Below, piece by piece: positions 47,457 through 57,095 of a stretch of DNA of 64,000 nt. The DNA comes from Bifidobacterium sp. ESL0745 (lineage in GTDB: Bacteria; Actinomycetota; Actinomycetes; Actinomycetales; Bifidobacteriaceae): assembly GCF_029433335.1 (NCBI RefSeq), contig NZ_JAQTHX010000003.1, positions 149,082-213,081 of the forward strand, read 5' to 3'. The position numbers were made by a program, and so were the translations under genes. How positions within the stretch are numbered: the first letter of the stretch is position 1; every line of letters begins with the position of its first letter. Below the pieces are notes generated by a model that was not told the DNA's origin, did not search any database, and was given only the letters and a program-made list of their open reading frames with translations.

Positions 47457-48803
47457 ATGGCAGTCAAAGGTGCCAGAACCTATCGGAACCCCTCATATCT
47501 TGAGAGCTCCGCAGGTATTTTCATGTTCTTCTGCTCGTGGGGCATTTGGTGGTCCTTCTTCTCGATCTGGCTGACAAGCCCAGAACCGAAGGGCCTCGGG
47601 ATGACCGCGGCCCAGCAAGGCGATATCTACTCCGCCAATTCGCTGGTCACTCTTATCATTATGTTCGTCTACGGCGTCATCCAGGACAACCTGGGCATCA
47701 AGCGCCGTCTGGTGATCGTGATTTCCTGCATCGCGGCCTTCGTCGGCCCGTTCGCGCAGTTCATCTACACCCCAATGCTCAAGGCCGGCGGCACCACCAA
47801 GTTCATCGGTGTCCTGATCGGCTCCGTCGTGCTTTCGGCAGGCTTCATGGCCGGCTGCTCACTGGTCGAGGCACTGACCGAGCGCTATAGCCGCAAGTTC
47901 GGCTTCGAATACGGCCAGTCCCGCGCATGGGGCTCCTTCGGCTACGCCATCGTGGCCCTCGTCGCCGGCTTCCTGTTCAACAAGAGCATGATGTACAACT
48001 TCTGGCTCGGCTCCCTCTTCGGCCTCGGCATGCTGTGCATCTACGTCTTCTGGCGTCCTGAAGAACAGAAGGAAGAACTCAAGAAGGAGGCCGACCCCAA
48101 CGCGCCGCGCACCAACCCGACCGTCAAGGAAATGGTCTCCGTGCTGACGATGGGTTCGCTGTGGCTGCTGATCATCTTCGTGATCTTCACCAACACCTTC
48201 TACACCGTTTTCGACCAGCAGATGTTCCCGAGCTATTACAAGAGCCTCTTCGCCAACCCCGACCAAGGCGCGCAATGGTACTCCGTCCTGAACGCCTGCG
48301 AAGTGTTCTGCGAATCGATCATGATGGGCGTTGTCCCAATCATCATGGACCACATCGGCGTACGCAATTCGCTGCTGCTCGGCACCTGCGTGATGTTCCT
48401 GCGTATCGGCCTGTGCGGCGTCTTCCACGACCCGGTGATGATCTCCTTCGTCAAGATGTTCCACGCCATCGAGACCCCGCTCTTCATGCTGCCTGTCTTC
48501 CGCTACTTCACGCTGCATTACGACACGAAGCTATCGGCCACGCTTTACATGGTCGGTTTCCAGATCGCCTCGCAGGTCGGCCAGGTGCTGATGTCCCACC
48601 CGCTGGGTGCGTTGCGTGACGCCCTCGGCCCGCAGAAGACCTTCTTCACCATTTCCGGCATCGTCATCCTCGCCTTGATTTACGGCTTCTTCATCATCAA
48701 GAAGGACGACCAGCAGGTGGGCGGCGATCCGTTCATCCGCATCAAGGACCGCAAGAAGATGGAAGCGGCCAAGAGCCAGGATCAGGCTCAGGTCTCTGCC
48801 TGA
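47457..48803 (+). CDS. LacY-family oligosaccharide:H+ symporter (sucrose/FOS permease)
   Basis: 448 residues from ATG 47457, preceded by GAAAGGTG; the longer frame from 47382 overlaps the promoter region. Twelve TM helices; SSAGIFMFFCSWGIWWSFFSIWL, LVEALTERYSR and FEYGQSRAWGSFGYA are typical of the LacY/CscB/RafB sugar permease family. The adjacent GH32 enzyme points to sucrose or short fructo-oligosaccharides as substrates, as in bifidobacterial cscB-like loci. A charged C-terminal tail faces the cytoplasm. Confidence 0.92.
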   Translation: MAVKGARTYRNPSYLESSAGIFMFFCSWGIWWSFFSIWLTSPEPKGLGMTAAQQGDIYSANSLVTLIIMFVYGVIQDNLGIKRRLVIVISCIAAFVGPFAQFIYTPMLKAGGTTKFIGVLIGSVVLSAGFMAGCSLVEALTERYSRKFGFEYGQSRAWGSFGYAIVALVAGFLFNKSMMYNFWLGSLFGLGMLCIYVFWRPEEQKEELKKEADPNAPRTNPTVKEMVSVLTMGSLWLLIIFVIFTNTFYTVFDQQMFPSYYKSLFANPDQGAQWYSVLNACEVFCESIMMGVVPIIMDHIGVRNSLLLGTCVMFLRIGLCGVFHDPVMISFVKMFHAIETPLFMLPVFRYFTLHYDTKLSATLYMVGFQIASQVGQVLMSHPLGALRDALGPQKTFFTISGIVILALIYGFFIIKKDDQQVGGDPFIRIKDRKKMEAAKSQDQAQVSA

Positions 48804-49038
48804 TCGACTATCCGGCTGGCGCTTCGGTTCGCATGGTGTTCATCGCCCTCTACCGACCGAGGCACCAGCCGGATATTGGATAAAATTCAAAACCCTTTCA
48901 CGACATTCCATAACGATATGGGCCACGGCATGAGTAATATTGTGCAATGTGAAAGGTTTTACATCATAGCGGACGATAACGAATCGTGAGATCTTCTCAG
49001 AGTCGTCCCGCAAACAAACCGCAAGAAAGGTATCAAAG
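48804..49038 (+). promoter_or_regulatory. Stem-loop and second inverted repeat before the GH32 gene
   Basis: TATCCGGCTGG (48809-48819) pairs with CCAGCCGGATA (48865-48875) right after the permease stop and could attenuate read-through. AAAACCCTTTCAC (48889-48901) and GTGAAAGGTTTT (48949-48960) form another inverted pair upstream of the GH32 gene, suggesting independent regulation. AAGAAAGG provides its ribosome site. Confidence 0.55.
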
Positions 49039-50586
49039 ATGACCACCACATATCCCGTTTACCATGAGATCCACGACCATGACAAGGAACTTGCCAAAGC
49101 CGAGGCAAGCGTCGACGAGCTCGAGCTGGAACGCGTGGACCGCTGGTATCCCAAGTTCCACATCGCCTCGAACGCCGGCTGGATCAACGATCCGAACGGC
49201 CTGTGCTACTACAAAGGCCGCTGGCACGTCTACTACCAGCTTCACCCCTACGGCACCCAATGGGGCCCGATGCACTGGGGTCACGTTTCCAGTACCGACA
49301 TGGTTTCCTGGCGCCGCGATCCGATTGCGATGGCCCCCAGCCTTGAAGAGGAAAAGGACGGCGTCTTCTCCGGTTGCGCCGTCATCGATGACGACGACAA
49401 GCTGCGTTTCTATTACACCGGCCATCGCTGGATGAACGGCAAGGACAGTTCCGAGGGCCAGTGGCAGGTGCAGATGGAGGCTGTGGCCGAAGACGACGAC
49501 GCCACCAAGCTGAACAAGCTCGGCATGGTGATCGATTGCCCATTGGACAAGGCCAAAGACCACTTCCGCGACCCGAAAGTCTGGAAGCAGGACGGCGTGT
49601 GGACGATGATCCATGGTGTCTCCACCATCGACGGTCACGGCCAGATCTGGCTGTACACCTCCAAGGACATGACCAACTGGGAATTCCAGTACGTCCTCTT
49701 CGACGACCCGGACCCGGATGTGTTCATGCTCGAATGTCCCGACTTCTTCCCCCTGAAGGACAAGGACGGCAACACCAAGTGGGTCATCGTCTTTTCGGCG
49801 ATGGGCTCGAAATCGCAAGGCTATATGAACCGCAACGAAAACAACGCCGGCTATATGATCGGCACCTGGACACCTGGCGAGCCGTTCAAGCCAGAAACCG
49901 GTCTGCGTTTGCTCGATTGCGGCGCCAACTACTACGCGCCCCAGTCCTTCGAGGCCAACGGCCGTCGCATCATGTACGGCTGGATGAGCCCGTTCAGCGA
50001 GAACGCGCCCATGCAATCCGACGGTTGGTGTGGCCAGATGACCCTGCCACGCGAATGCACTCTCGGCCCTGACGGCGACCTGCGCACGGTGCCGGTGCCT
50101 GAAATCGACAAGCTGCGCATCAACACCTTCGAGCATTCCGCCCGTCCGCTTGAGGCCAACGAGGAGATTCTTCTTGACGAGGACGCCGAGGCCGTGGAGA
50201 TCGAGCTGGATATCGACCTGAAGCACACCACCGCCGAACGCGCGGGGCTGAAGGTCCACGCCACCCCCGACGGCTCCTACACCTACGTCGCCTTCGACGC
50301 GCAAGCCGGCACCGTGGTGGTCGACCGTCAGGCTGCCGCCCGCGGCGATCGCGGTTACCGTGCAGCCAAGTTAACCGAAGCCGAACTGAACGCCGACGAG
50401 CTGAAGCTGCACGTCTACGTCGATCGCGGTTCGGTCGAGGTCTACGTCAACGACGGCCGTCACGTCCTGAGCTCCTACAGCTACCCGTCCGACGGCCCCC
50501 GCGCCATCCGCCTTTCCGCGGAATCCGGCACACTGACCCCGACGCGCCTGACTATTCACGACATGCGCAGCATCGGTCTGGAGTAA
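49039..50586 (+). CDS. GH32 beta-fructofuranosidase
   Basis: 515 residues. The three GH32 acidic residues are visible: nucleophile D51 in GWINDPNG, D178 in FRDPKVW and acid/base E232 in MLECPDFF. A five-bladed propeller domain (about 38-350) is followed by a beta-sandwich (about 365-515, ending TRLTIHDMRSIGLE). There is no signal peptide, so it hydrolyses imported sucrose or fructo-oligosaccharides in the cytoplasm. It follows the LacY-type permease on the same strand, with its own upstream inverted repeats. Confidence 0.95.
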   Translation: MTTTYPVYHEIHDHDKELAKAEASVDELELERVDRWYPKFHIASNAGWINDPNGLCYYKGRWHVYYQLHPYGTQWGPMHWGHVSSTDMVSWRRDPIAMAPSLEEEKDGVFSGCAVIDDDDKLRFYYTGHRWMNGKDSSEGQWQVQMEAVAEDDDATKLNKLGMVIDCPLDKAKDHFRDPKVWKQDGVWTMIHGVSTIDGHGQIWLYTSKDMTNWEFQYVLFDDPDPDVFMLECPDFFPLKDKDGNTKWVIVFSAMGSKSQGYMNRNENNAGYMIGTWTPGEPFKPETGLRLLDCGANYYAPQSFEANGRRIMYGWMSPFSENAPMQSDGWCGQMTLPRECTLGPDGDLRTVPVPEIDKLRINTFEHSARPLEANEEILLDEDAEAVEIELDIDLKHTTAERAGLKVHATPDGSYTYVAFDAQAGTVVVDRQAAARGDRGYRAAKLTEAELNADELKLHVYVDRGSVEVYVNDGRHVLSSYSYPSDGPRAIRLSAESGTLTPTRLTIHDMRSIGLE

Positions 50587-50607
50587 CCTCTTCAATCAAC
50601 CAAAGTC

Positions 50608-50660
50608 ATAATAAGGTCCCGCTGGCAATCTTACTTAAATCGCCAGCGGGACCTTATTAT
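50608..50660. terminator. Strong symmetric terminator after the GH32 gene
   Basis: A perfect 19-bp inverted repeat (50608-50626 with 50642-50660; arm ATAATAAGGTCCCGCTGGC) lies 22 bp past the stop. A/T-rich ends on both sides allow bidirectional use. Confidence 0.88.
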
Positions 50661-50814
50661 CGCGACAAATCAGTCGATTCCAACTCGCTCCATGCGACTT
50701 CCATATCACCAATTGCGGCAAATCCGCCGCACGAAGCAATCTGCCGAACCTGGTGTCGGCGGCCTGGTCGTATCCATAGACGACGAGCCAACGATGGCTT
50801 GAAAATAAGCCGGC

Positions 50815-50875
50815 TCCGCATGTCGCAAAGCGGAGGCACGACCTGCCGATTTCTATATGTAGCGGTATCGCTTTG
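50815..50875. repeat. Diverged copy of the nrdF promoter region (left copy)
   Basis: 50830-50875 matches 55411-55456 at 38 of 46 positions in the same orientation, with weaker similarity back to 50815. It includes one NrdR-box-like CTATATGTAG (50853-50862) but lacks the second box. The two copies flank the 1408-residue surface-protein gene. No gene is supported in the rest of 50661-51010. Confidence 0.7.
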
Positions 50876-50909
50876 CAAAACCGCTACAAGCCCGGCCTGA
50901 AAACTATGC

Positions 50910-50947
50910 AAGTGAGGGCTGCGGATAATGATCTGCAGCCCTCACTT
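50910..50947 (-). terminator. Terminator after the first BspA-like gene
   Basis: AAGTGAGGGCTGC (50910-50922) pairs perfectly with GCAGCCCTCACTT (50935-50947). It lies about 60 bp beyond the minus-strand stop. T-rich bases follow on either strand only weakly. Confidence 0.7.
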
Positions 50948-51010
50948 ATTTCATTTCCGGCTTTAGGTAATCAGCTTTGACTGGTTACTTCAACGCTTGC
51001 CTTTGTCCTG

Positions 51011-54000
51011 TCAGCGCTCCGTCTCCTCCGGGGAACGGTGACGGGCATAGATGACGAACCTGTTGCGCTTCGCCAGAGGAATCAGGAACAGGAGCAGCAG
51101 CAGCGCGATCCACCACGGGAACGTAGAACGATTGTTAGCGCTCACCGGCGCGGCACTCGACGCGGTGGAGCAATGCTCCACCGTAGGCACCACATAGCCA
51201 GCGGCATCCAACACATACGCCACTCCCTCGTTCTCAATACACGACGGACTCGGAGTCTGTACACGCGGAGCCGGGGCACCACTGTTCACCCCGCCGCCAA
51301 GCGCGTTTGCCTGCGGAGCTGCGGCCCCAGCGGCAACACCAGACGGGGAGACGGTGTTCCGAACCGCAGAAGCCGCCGGAAGCGCCGGAAGAGCCTGGGC
51401 AAGCACGGGCTGCGCAGCCAGAGGAGCCTGCACCGGAAGAATCACCGAAGACTGCCCGGCAACAGCCAGACCACCGTCAGAAGATGCGGCCGGACCGGAA
51501 GCCGAACCGCTATCCGATGCTTCCGGCTTGGAAGGCTTGCCCGGTTGGGTCTGATTGGCAGAACCGGCAGGCACAGCAGGCTGAGTCGGATTCTTCGAAG
51601 CGGACGGATTGCTCGGCTTGGAAGGCTGAGTTTGATTCGTAGAACCATTCTGGTTACTGGAGTTGTCGGGTGTTTCAGGCTTGCTCGACGTACCCGGGTT
51701 GCCAGGTTTACTAGGCGTCGCGGGAACACTCGGCTCGGGCTTAGGCGTGGGCTTGTTCTCCTCCCACATGGCACGCACCACCCATTCACCGCCGGGAACC
51801 CACATCCTCGTTTGCGACTTCTGAATATCCGCCATGGGATCGTCATCGCGCAGCCAGCCGACGTTCTTGTAATCCTCGGCCTTCAATTCCTCAGGAAGCG
51901 TGAAGAACATACCATGTACGTCGACCGGCGTGGTATTGTCGTCGACTTTGATGGATTCCCCGTCAGCGCCGTAAAGGTCCTTCGGAGCCATCGCGGTATC
52001 GTCGTAGGAAGCCGTCGGCTTGGTGGGGTCAAGACCTGCGAAATGCACCAGTGCGTGCTGCTCCCAGAGGTAAGTGGCCTCGTGCGGATGCGCATTGGCT
52101 TGGTTCATCATCGCAGCCGTGGCGCCGGTACCGGCCGGACGGCCGCAGCTGTTCCAGGCCTCGCCATGCGCTGTGTAACTGGATCCGTCAGCAGCGGTGC
52201 AAGTCTGCACGGCATTCGGTTTGGCACTCGCCTCGGCCCATTGGCCGGTGTATTGGCTAATACCGCGAGTGAGGCCACCGGGTTCAACGCCTTCAACGAA
52301 GTATTCCGGACGCAGAACCGTTTTCGGCCCGACGGTCAACTGACGCAGCTTGGCCGAGAAGCGCGGCTGGAAGCCGGTATTTGCCGTCGTGTCCCAACCG
52401 GTGAGATCGACAGCCGACACATTGGCGTCACGCAACGGCAGCTCAATACTGACGGTATTGTTGACCTTCCAGTTGGAGAGATCAAGCTTCATGCCGTCAG
52501 GCGCGCCCGCTCCAGTGAATGTGTTGCTGAAGCTCGTGACCGAGCTGGCATCCCAACCGGAAAGATCCAGGTTCTTAAGGCTCGACGTGCCGGCAAACAT
52601 ATTCTTCACCGTCGTCACATGCGGAACATTCCAGCCAGACAAATCAAGGCTTTCAAGCGCGGAATCGCCCGAGAACATATTGTCAATGCCAAGGTCTGCA
52701 TGGCAATAGGTGTTATTGCCGACATGCTCTATATGCTTATAATCCGAAGCTGCGTAACGCAAATTCCAACCGCTCAGATCCAGCGACTTAAGCTTCGGAC
52801 AATCCTTGAACATGTTTATCGCGCTATAGAAGTAGTCCTCGACCTTCCAAGCCCCTGTACCAGCATTGGCAGCCATGCTGCCGACGCTGGTCAACGAAGA
52901 ATCGCCATTGAACATATCAGACGTCTCACGAAGATTGTCGGTCTTCCAATTGCTGACATCCACGGACTCAAGCTTCGGATCATTCTGGAACATCCTGCCC
53001 ATATCCCCATCGTTGCGAGTATCCCATTTCGAGACATCCAGCGTCTTGAGGTTGGGCATGTTGCTGAACATGCCTTGCGTGTAAGGAACGCCACCCATAC
53101 TCCAACCGGCGACAGGCAGGGTCTCGGCCGCGCAACCATCGAACATGTTGCTCACGTCAACTGACCGACCGGCGAAATCCCAACCCTTCAACGAGGCCAG
53201 GTCAACATGACCAGCTTCCTTGCCGAAGTTCCGGAACGCGGAATCCATATCCCATATGCTCGAAATGTCCCAACGCGAAAGATCGAGCGTGGAAAGCTTG
53301 TAGCAATTCCAGAATATGCCATTAATGCTCTGCACAGAACCGGTTTGCCACGAAGCAATACCCTTAAGCGCAACAAGCCTGGAGCACCCGGTGAACATTC
53401 TGCTCAAATTAGTCGCCGCAGAAGTATTCCATCCGGAAAGATCAATGGAAGCAAGATGGCTGTTCATATTCTTCTCGGAATCAGACATGCCGCTGCCATA
53501 GTACGCAGGATTATCCATGGCGAAGGCATAGGACATATCCGTGATATTCTTCGTGTTCCAAGCGTGCAAATCAAGTTCGGTCAACGCCCAATCGTCACAG
53601 AACATGGAAGCGATACTGTTCACATTCGAAACCTGCAGCTTGCCGATACCGCCGATCGATTTCAGGTTCTGGTTATAGGCAAACATCTGGCTGGCATCGG
53701 TGACGGCATCCATGTTGATCTTGTCGACGCCCCTTAGCTCGGTAAGAGATTCCGTGGAAGGCAACCCATCAAATCCTTGGGCACCTGAGAAAAGACCCTT
53801 CATCGTAGTGACATGCGAGGTGTCCCAAGTACCCATCACGCTGACATCAGTGAACTTGCCATCTTCTGAAAACATCCAGGACATATCAGTCAAGCTGTGC
53901 AGCTCGAGGTTCTTGGCATCATCGATGTTCTGCAGATCAGTCGCATCTGAGAACATATATGCCATTGTCTGCACCTTTGAAAGATCCCAATGCGAAAGCG

Positions 54001-55237
54001 CCGAGATTTCCGAAACTTTCGTATTATGGAACATGTAACTCATATCCGTTACGTTCGAAGTCTTCCAACCTTTAAAGGATGCCGTACCGGTGATGACAGG
54101 AGAGTTATCGAACATATGGCTCATATTCGTCACGTTGCTGGTGTCGAGTTTGCCTATCTCATCGAAATTCAGCAACCCAGGATTGCTTATCCTGGCAAAC
54201 ATACTTGAGCTGTCCGCAGGAAGAAAAGTATGCTCCGGATCGGTAAAGCTAACCTGTGACCCTAGTGAATACGAAGCATCCTTATCAGCTAGGCCCAACC
54301 AAGGAGATCTTCTTGCACTGCCAACCGTGCCAGGTCCAATTTGTATATTGTAGTGGACTTGAGAACCGTAACCCTGACTGATGCGATTCTTAATCAAAGA
54401 CGCATTCCCCCAATTGTCCAACTCAACGTCTTCCTGCCAGGAATCATTGCGAGAGACGGAATACCCGTATTTATAGCCACTGTAAATATCATTAATCACA
54501 CTCCCGCTAGACCGAGAGAAACTAAGCGCTTCTAACGTATTAAAGGTGGCGGGCTGCCTGGAATCCTTGCTCACCGTCAGATCAGGAACCGGAGAACCAT
54601 AAGGATAACTGTATGCAATACTATTTAAACTACCGTCATCATTATTTTGATTAATTAATTCGTTTGGTGCAACAGAGACCTCGGTATTGTCGAAAGAATG
54701 ATACGTATATCTTCCATCACTGCGGAAATCAAGCCACGAACCATCCTTAACGGTAAGTTTGAATGCGCCGTCGTTGCCATAAACAATGGTAACGGTTGGG
54801 GTGGTTGGTTCCTGTCCAAGCAGCGGGGATTGCGTACCACCCTGCGCCTGAGGCGCCTGGGCCCGCGTCTGAGGCGCTGCCACCTCGCTCTGCGCCTGTG
54901 GGGCTTGCTGCTGCACACTGGTCTGAGCTTGAGGAGCAGGTGCGCTCCCAGCCTTCTTGGGCACCGTGCTCGTTAAACGATCGCCGCTTTCAGCTTTCAA
55001 CTGGGGCTTGACCTTGGCAGCATCACTACTACCGGCTGCCTGCCCATCGTTTTGGGCAACCTCGCCCTGTCCCTTTGCCTTTACATCAGCCTGTTGTTCT
55101 GACGAAGTCTGAGCTCCGGATTCTCCATCCACATCGCCGGCGGTCGCAGAAACAGTAACAACGCCGCACAACATAGCCGCAGCAACAACTGCGCCAAGAA
55201 CCTTGGCCATCTTGTTATCAGCATTCATTTTTCTCAT
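51011..55237 (-). CDS. BspA-like (DUF285-repeat) giant surface protein 1
   Basis: 1408 residues. Signal peptide about 1-33, then a Gln/Ala/Pro-rich stretch to about 145. A long array of ~25-residue repeats (about 330-980) has the pattern LDLSGWNTSxVTNMxxMF of BspA/DUF285 leucine-rich surface proteins. An extracellular module (about 1020-1165) and a Pro/Ser/Asn-rich stalk (about 1170-1270) follow. A Cys-pair segment (SCIENEG…VEHCS), one TM helix and the tail RNRFVIYARHRSPEETER end the chain. No LPxTG is present. It is a probable adhesin. ATG 55237 is used; ATG at residue 4 is possible. Confidence 0.9.
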   Translation of the reverse strand: MRKMNADNKMAKVLGAVVAAAMLCGVVTVSATAGDVDGESGAQTSSEQQADVKAKGQGEVAQNDGQAAGSSDAAKVKPQLKAESGDRLTSTVPKKAGSAPAPQAQTSVQQQAPQAQSEVAAPQTRAQAPQAQGGTQSPLLGQEPTTPTVTIVYGNDGAFKLTVKDGSWLDFRSDGRYTYHSFDNTEVSVAPNELINQNNDDGSLNSIAYSYPYGSPVPDLTVSKDSRQPATFNTLEALSFSRSSGSVINDIYSGYKYGYSVSRNDSWQEDVELDNWGNASLIKNRISQGYGSQVHYNIQIGPGTVGSARRSPWLGLADKDASYSLGSQVSFTDPEHTFLPADSSSMFARISNPGLLNFDEIGKLDTSNVTNMSHMFDNSPVITGTASFKGWKTSNVTDMSYMFHNTKVSEISALSHWDLSKVQTMAYMFSDATDLQNIDDAKNLELHSLTDMSWMFSEDGKFTDVSVMGTWDTSHVTTMKGLFSGAQGFDGLPSTESLTELRGVDKINMDAVTDASQMFAYNQNLKSIGGIGKLQVSNVNSIASMFCDDWALTELDLHAWNTKNITDMSYAFAMDNPAYYGSGMSDSEKNMNSHLASIDLSGWNTSAATNLSRMFTGCSRLVALKGIASWQTGSVQSINGIFWNCYKLSTLDLSRWDISSIWDMDSAFRNFGKEAGHVDLASLKGWDFAGRSVDVSNMFDGCAAETLPVAGWSMGGVPYTQGMFSNMPNLKTLDVSKWDTRNDGDMGRMFQNDPKLESVDVSNWKTDNLRETSDMFNGDSSLTSVGSMAANAGTGAWKVEDYFYSAINMFKDCPKLKSLDLSGWNLRYAASDYKHIEHVGNNTYCHADLGIDNMFSGDSALESLDLSGWNVPHVTTVKNMFAGTSSLKNLDLSGWDASSVTSFSNTFTGAGAPDGMKLDLSNWKVNNTVSIELPLRDANVSAVDLTGWDTTANTGFQPRFSAKLRQLTVGPKTVLRPEYFVEGVEPGGLTRGISQYTGQWAEASAKPNAVQTCTAADGSSYTAHGEAWNSCGRPAGTGATAAMMNQANAHPHEATYLWEQHALVHFAGLDPTKPTASYDDTAMAPKDLYGADGESIKVDDNTTPVDVHGMFFTLPEELKAEDYKNVGWLRDDDPMADIQKSQTRMWVPGGEWVVRAMWEENKPTPKPEPSVPATPSKPGNPGTSSKPETPDNSSNQNGSTNQTQPSKPSNPSASKNPTQPAVPAGSANQTQPGKPSKPEASDSGSASGPAASSDGGLAVAGQSSVILPVQAPLAAQPVLAQALPALPAASAVRNTVSPSGVAAGAAAPQANALGGGVNSGAPAPRVQTPSPSCIENEGVAYVLDAAGYVVPTVEHCSTASSAAPVSANNRSTFPWWIALLLLLFLIPLAKRNRFVIYARHRSPEETER

Positions 55238-55395
55238 CTCTTAAGTCAGTAATATGTTATTTTCTGACATCTTTAGTTATTATATATTACATTTTGTTTT
55301 TTATCAAATTTGGTGAGAAATAAATAAAAAATAAAATATTTGTCATACAGTCAATGCAGTTCCATCGTTCTGTGTTATCTACATCACAGGAATGT

Positions 55396-55456
55396 TCCGC
55401 GTGCCGTCGAGCGAAGCCATAACCTACCGATTACTATATGTAGAGGTATCGCATTG
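55396..55456. repeat. Right copy of the flanking repeat, within the nrdF promoter
   Basis: This is the partner of 50815-50875 and contains the first NrdR box. The better conserved part is 55411-55456. Because it belongs to a functional-looking promoter, the left copy is the more likely duplicate. Confidence 0.65.
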
Positions 55457-55477
55457 TCTGGCCACTATATGTAGTGC
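55431..55477 (+). promoter_or_regulatory. Pair of NrdR boxes
   Basis: TTACTATATGTAGAGG (55431-55446) and CCACTATATGTAGTGC (55462-55477) match the NrdR box pattern (ACACTATATnTAGTGT-like). Their centres are 31 bp apart, three helical turns, the standard spacing of paired NrdR boxes before ribonucleotide reductase genes. The second box is nearly a perfect palindrome. NrdR with bound dATP/ATP would repress the gene downstream. Confidence 0.88.
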
Positions 55478-55622
55478 CGCCAGCGCCAGAACCAGCCGCT
55501 CTATGTCAACGGAATACGGGAGAATGAACCCTCCAAGATGTATTCGCAAGCTGCTGGTTCACAAGCAAGGCGCATACCAGCAAAACTTTAAAAACATACC
55601 GGCACAAAAAGAAGGAACACCC

Positions 55623-56675
55623 ATGACAAACGAGGTCAAACTCGCCGACGACAAGATGATGGCCGATTCGCTGACCCCCCCGCAGTGGTCGACGGCCTTC
55701 GCCAAGGGCGCGGATCCGAACTCCATGCGCATCCGCCCCGTCAACTGGAACAACATCCAGGACGACAAGGACCTCGAGGTCTGGAACCGCCTCATCGCCA
55801 ACTTCTGGCTACCCGAAAAGGTGCCGCTCTCCAACGATATCCCCTCCTGGCGCTCTCTGACCGAGCACGAGCGCACCACCACCGTGCGCGTCTTCGCCGG
55901 GCTGACCACCCTCGACACCGAGCAGGCCACCGTCGGCGAGCTCGTCCAGATTCCCGACGCGCTCACGGAGCACGAGCAGGCCATCTACACCAACATCGCC
56001 TTCATGCAGTCGGTGCACGCCCGTTCCTACTCCTCCATCTTCTCCACCCTGTGCTCCTCCGAGCAGATCGACGAAGCCTACCGCTGGGCCGTGGGCAATG
56101 ACTTGGTGCAGGAGCGCGTGCGCATCGTCATGGAACAGTACCAGTCCACCGACCCGCTCAAACGCAAGGTCGCGGCCGTGATGCTCTCCAGCCTGCTGCT
56201 TTACGCGGGCTTCTACCTGCCGCTTTACTTCTCCAGCCGTGCCAAGCTGATGAACACCGCCGACATGATCCGCCTGATCCTGCGCGACAAGGCCATCCAC
56301 GGCTACTATTCCGGCTATAAGTACCAGCGCCACCTCGAGCACCGCACCGCCGCCGACCAGGAAATGCTCAAGAAGTACACCGACGACCTTTTGAACCAGC
56401 TTTACGAGTTGGAAGTCAAGTATTCCGATCAGGTCTACGAAGGTTTCGATTTCATTGACGACGTGCAGGCATTCGTGCGCTACAACGCCAACAAGACCCT
56501 GATGAACCTCGGCTACGAGGCCAAGTTCTCCGCCGCGCAGACCAAGGTGAGCCCCGAGATCATTGCCGCGCTGAGCCCTTCGGCCGACGAGAACCATGAC
56601 TTCTTCTCCGGTTCCGGCTCGTCCTATGTCATCGGCAACGCCGAAGCCACCGACGACGACGATTGGGACTTCTGA
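55623..56675 (+). CDS. nrdF: Ribonucleotide reductase small subunit NrdF, class Ie-like (QSK)
   Basis: 350 residues from ATG 55623 with AAGAAGGAA upstream. It is NrdF-like throughout (LDTEQATVGE, HARSYSSIF, YFSSRAKL, ENHDFFSGSGSSY, C-terminal DDDDWDF for docking to NrdE). Against the E. coli NrdF sequence I recall, ligands Asp67, His101 and His195 are kept (D98, H132, H226), and the radical Tyr is Y136. The Glu ligands 98, 158 and 192 read Q129, S189 and K223. That QSK set defines metal-free class Ie subunits, in which the Tyr is oxidised to a DOPA radical with NrdI. No nrdI or nrdE lies beside it. Paired NrdR boxes precede it. Confidence 0.92.
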   Translation: MTNEVKLADDKMMADSLTPPQWSTAFAKGADPNSMRIRPVNWNNIQDDKDLEVWNRLIANFWLPEKVPLSNDIPSWRSLTEHERTTTVRVFAGLTTLDTEQATVGELVQIPDALTEHEQAIYTNIAFMQSVHARSYSSIFSTLCSSEQIDEAYRWAVGNDLVQERVRIVMEQYQSTDPLKRKVAAVMLSSLLLYAGFYLPLYFSSRAKLMNTADMIRLILRDKAIHGYYSGYKYQRHLEHRTAADQEMLKKYTDDLLNQLYELEVKYSDQVYEGFDFIDDVQAFVRYNANKTLMNLGYEAKFSAAQTKVSPEIIAALSPSADENHDFFSGSGSSYVIGNAEATDDDDWDF

Positions 56676-56702
56676 GTTAGCCTTATCGTCCGTCACGTTT
56701 TT

Positions 56703-56750
56703 AAAACCGCCCGTTCATGTGCACTGCACGAGACCGGGCGGTTTTGTATT
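56703..56750 (+). terminator. Terminator of nrdF
   Basis: AAAACCGCCCG (56703-56713) pairs perfectly with CGGGCGGTTTT (56735-56745), followed by GTATT. It shows nrdF is transcribed alone. The following bases to 57095 are geneless and become A/T-rich. Confidence 0.9.
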
Positions 56751-57095
56751 CAGATCACACACCTATTCACCGTCCGTCGCCTGACAAACCGAGCTTTACC
56801 CCCGCCACGAAACAAAAACTGGAAAATCAGCATGAACACGGGCACCAGCGCGCCATAGCTGTCACGTATGCCAAAGGTACCACCAAATACCGCGCGATTT
56901 TGCATCGCCGCAACAATAGATGCTACGTATGCTATGGACGCAATACTCAAGATTCGCGACTTTATTCTATAAGGAATAACGATTATCGTATCGCATTTCG
57001 TATATACTAAAAGTTATTATATTTCATGAACGCAATCAGTGGTACGGGGATTGCATTTCACTGATTACAACTAAATGATAGGGAAGAAAAAAGTC

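Noticed and set aside
50657..50911. 84-codon minus-strand ORF after the GH32 gene
   Set aside because: It runs across the strong terminator edge and the duplicated promoter segment; the homologous copy at 55.4 kb has an in-frame stop, so coding is unlikely.
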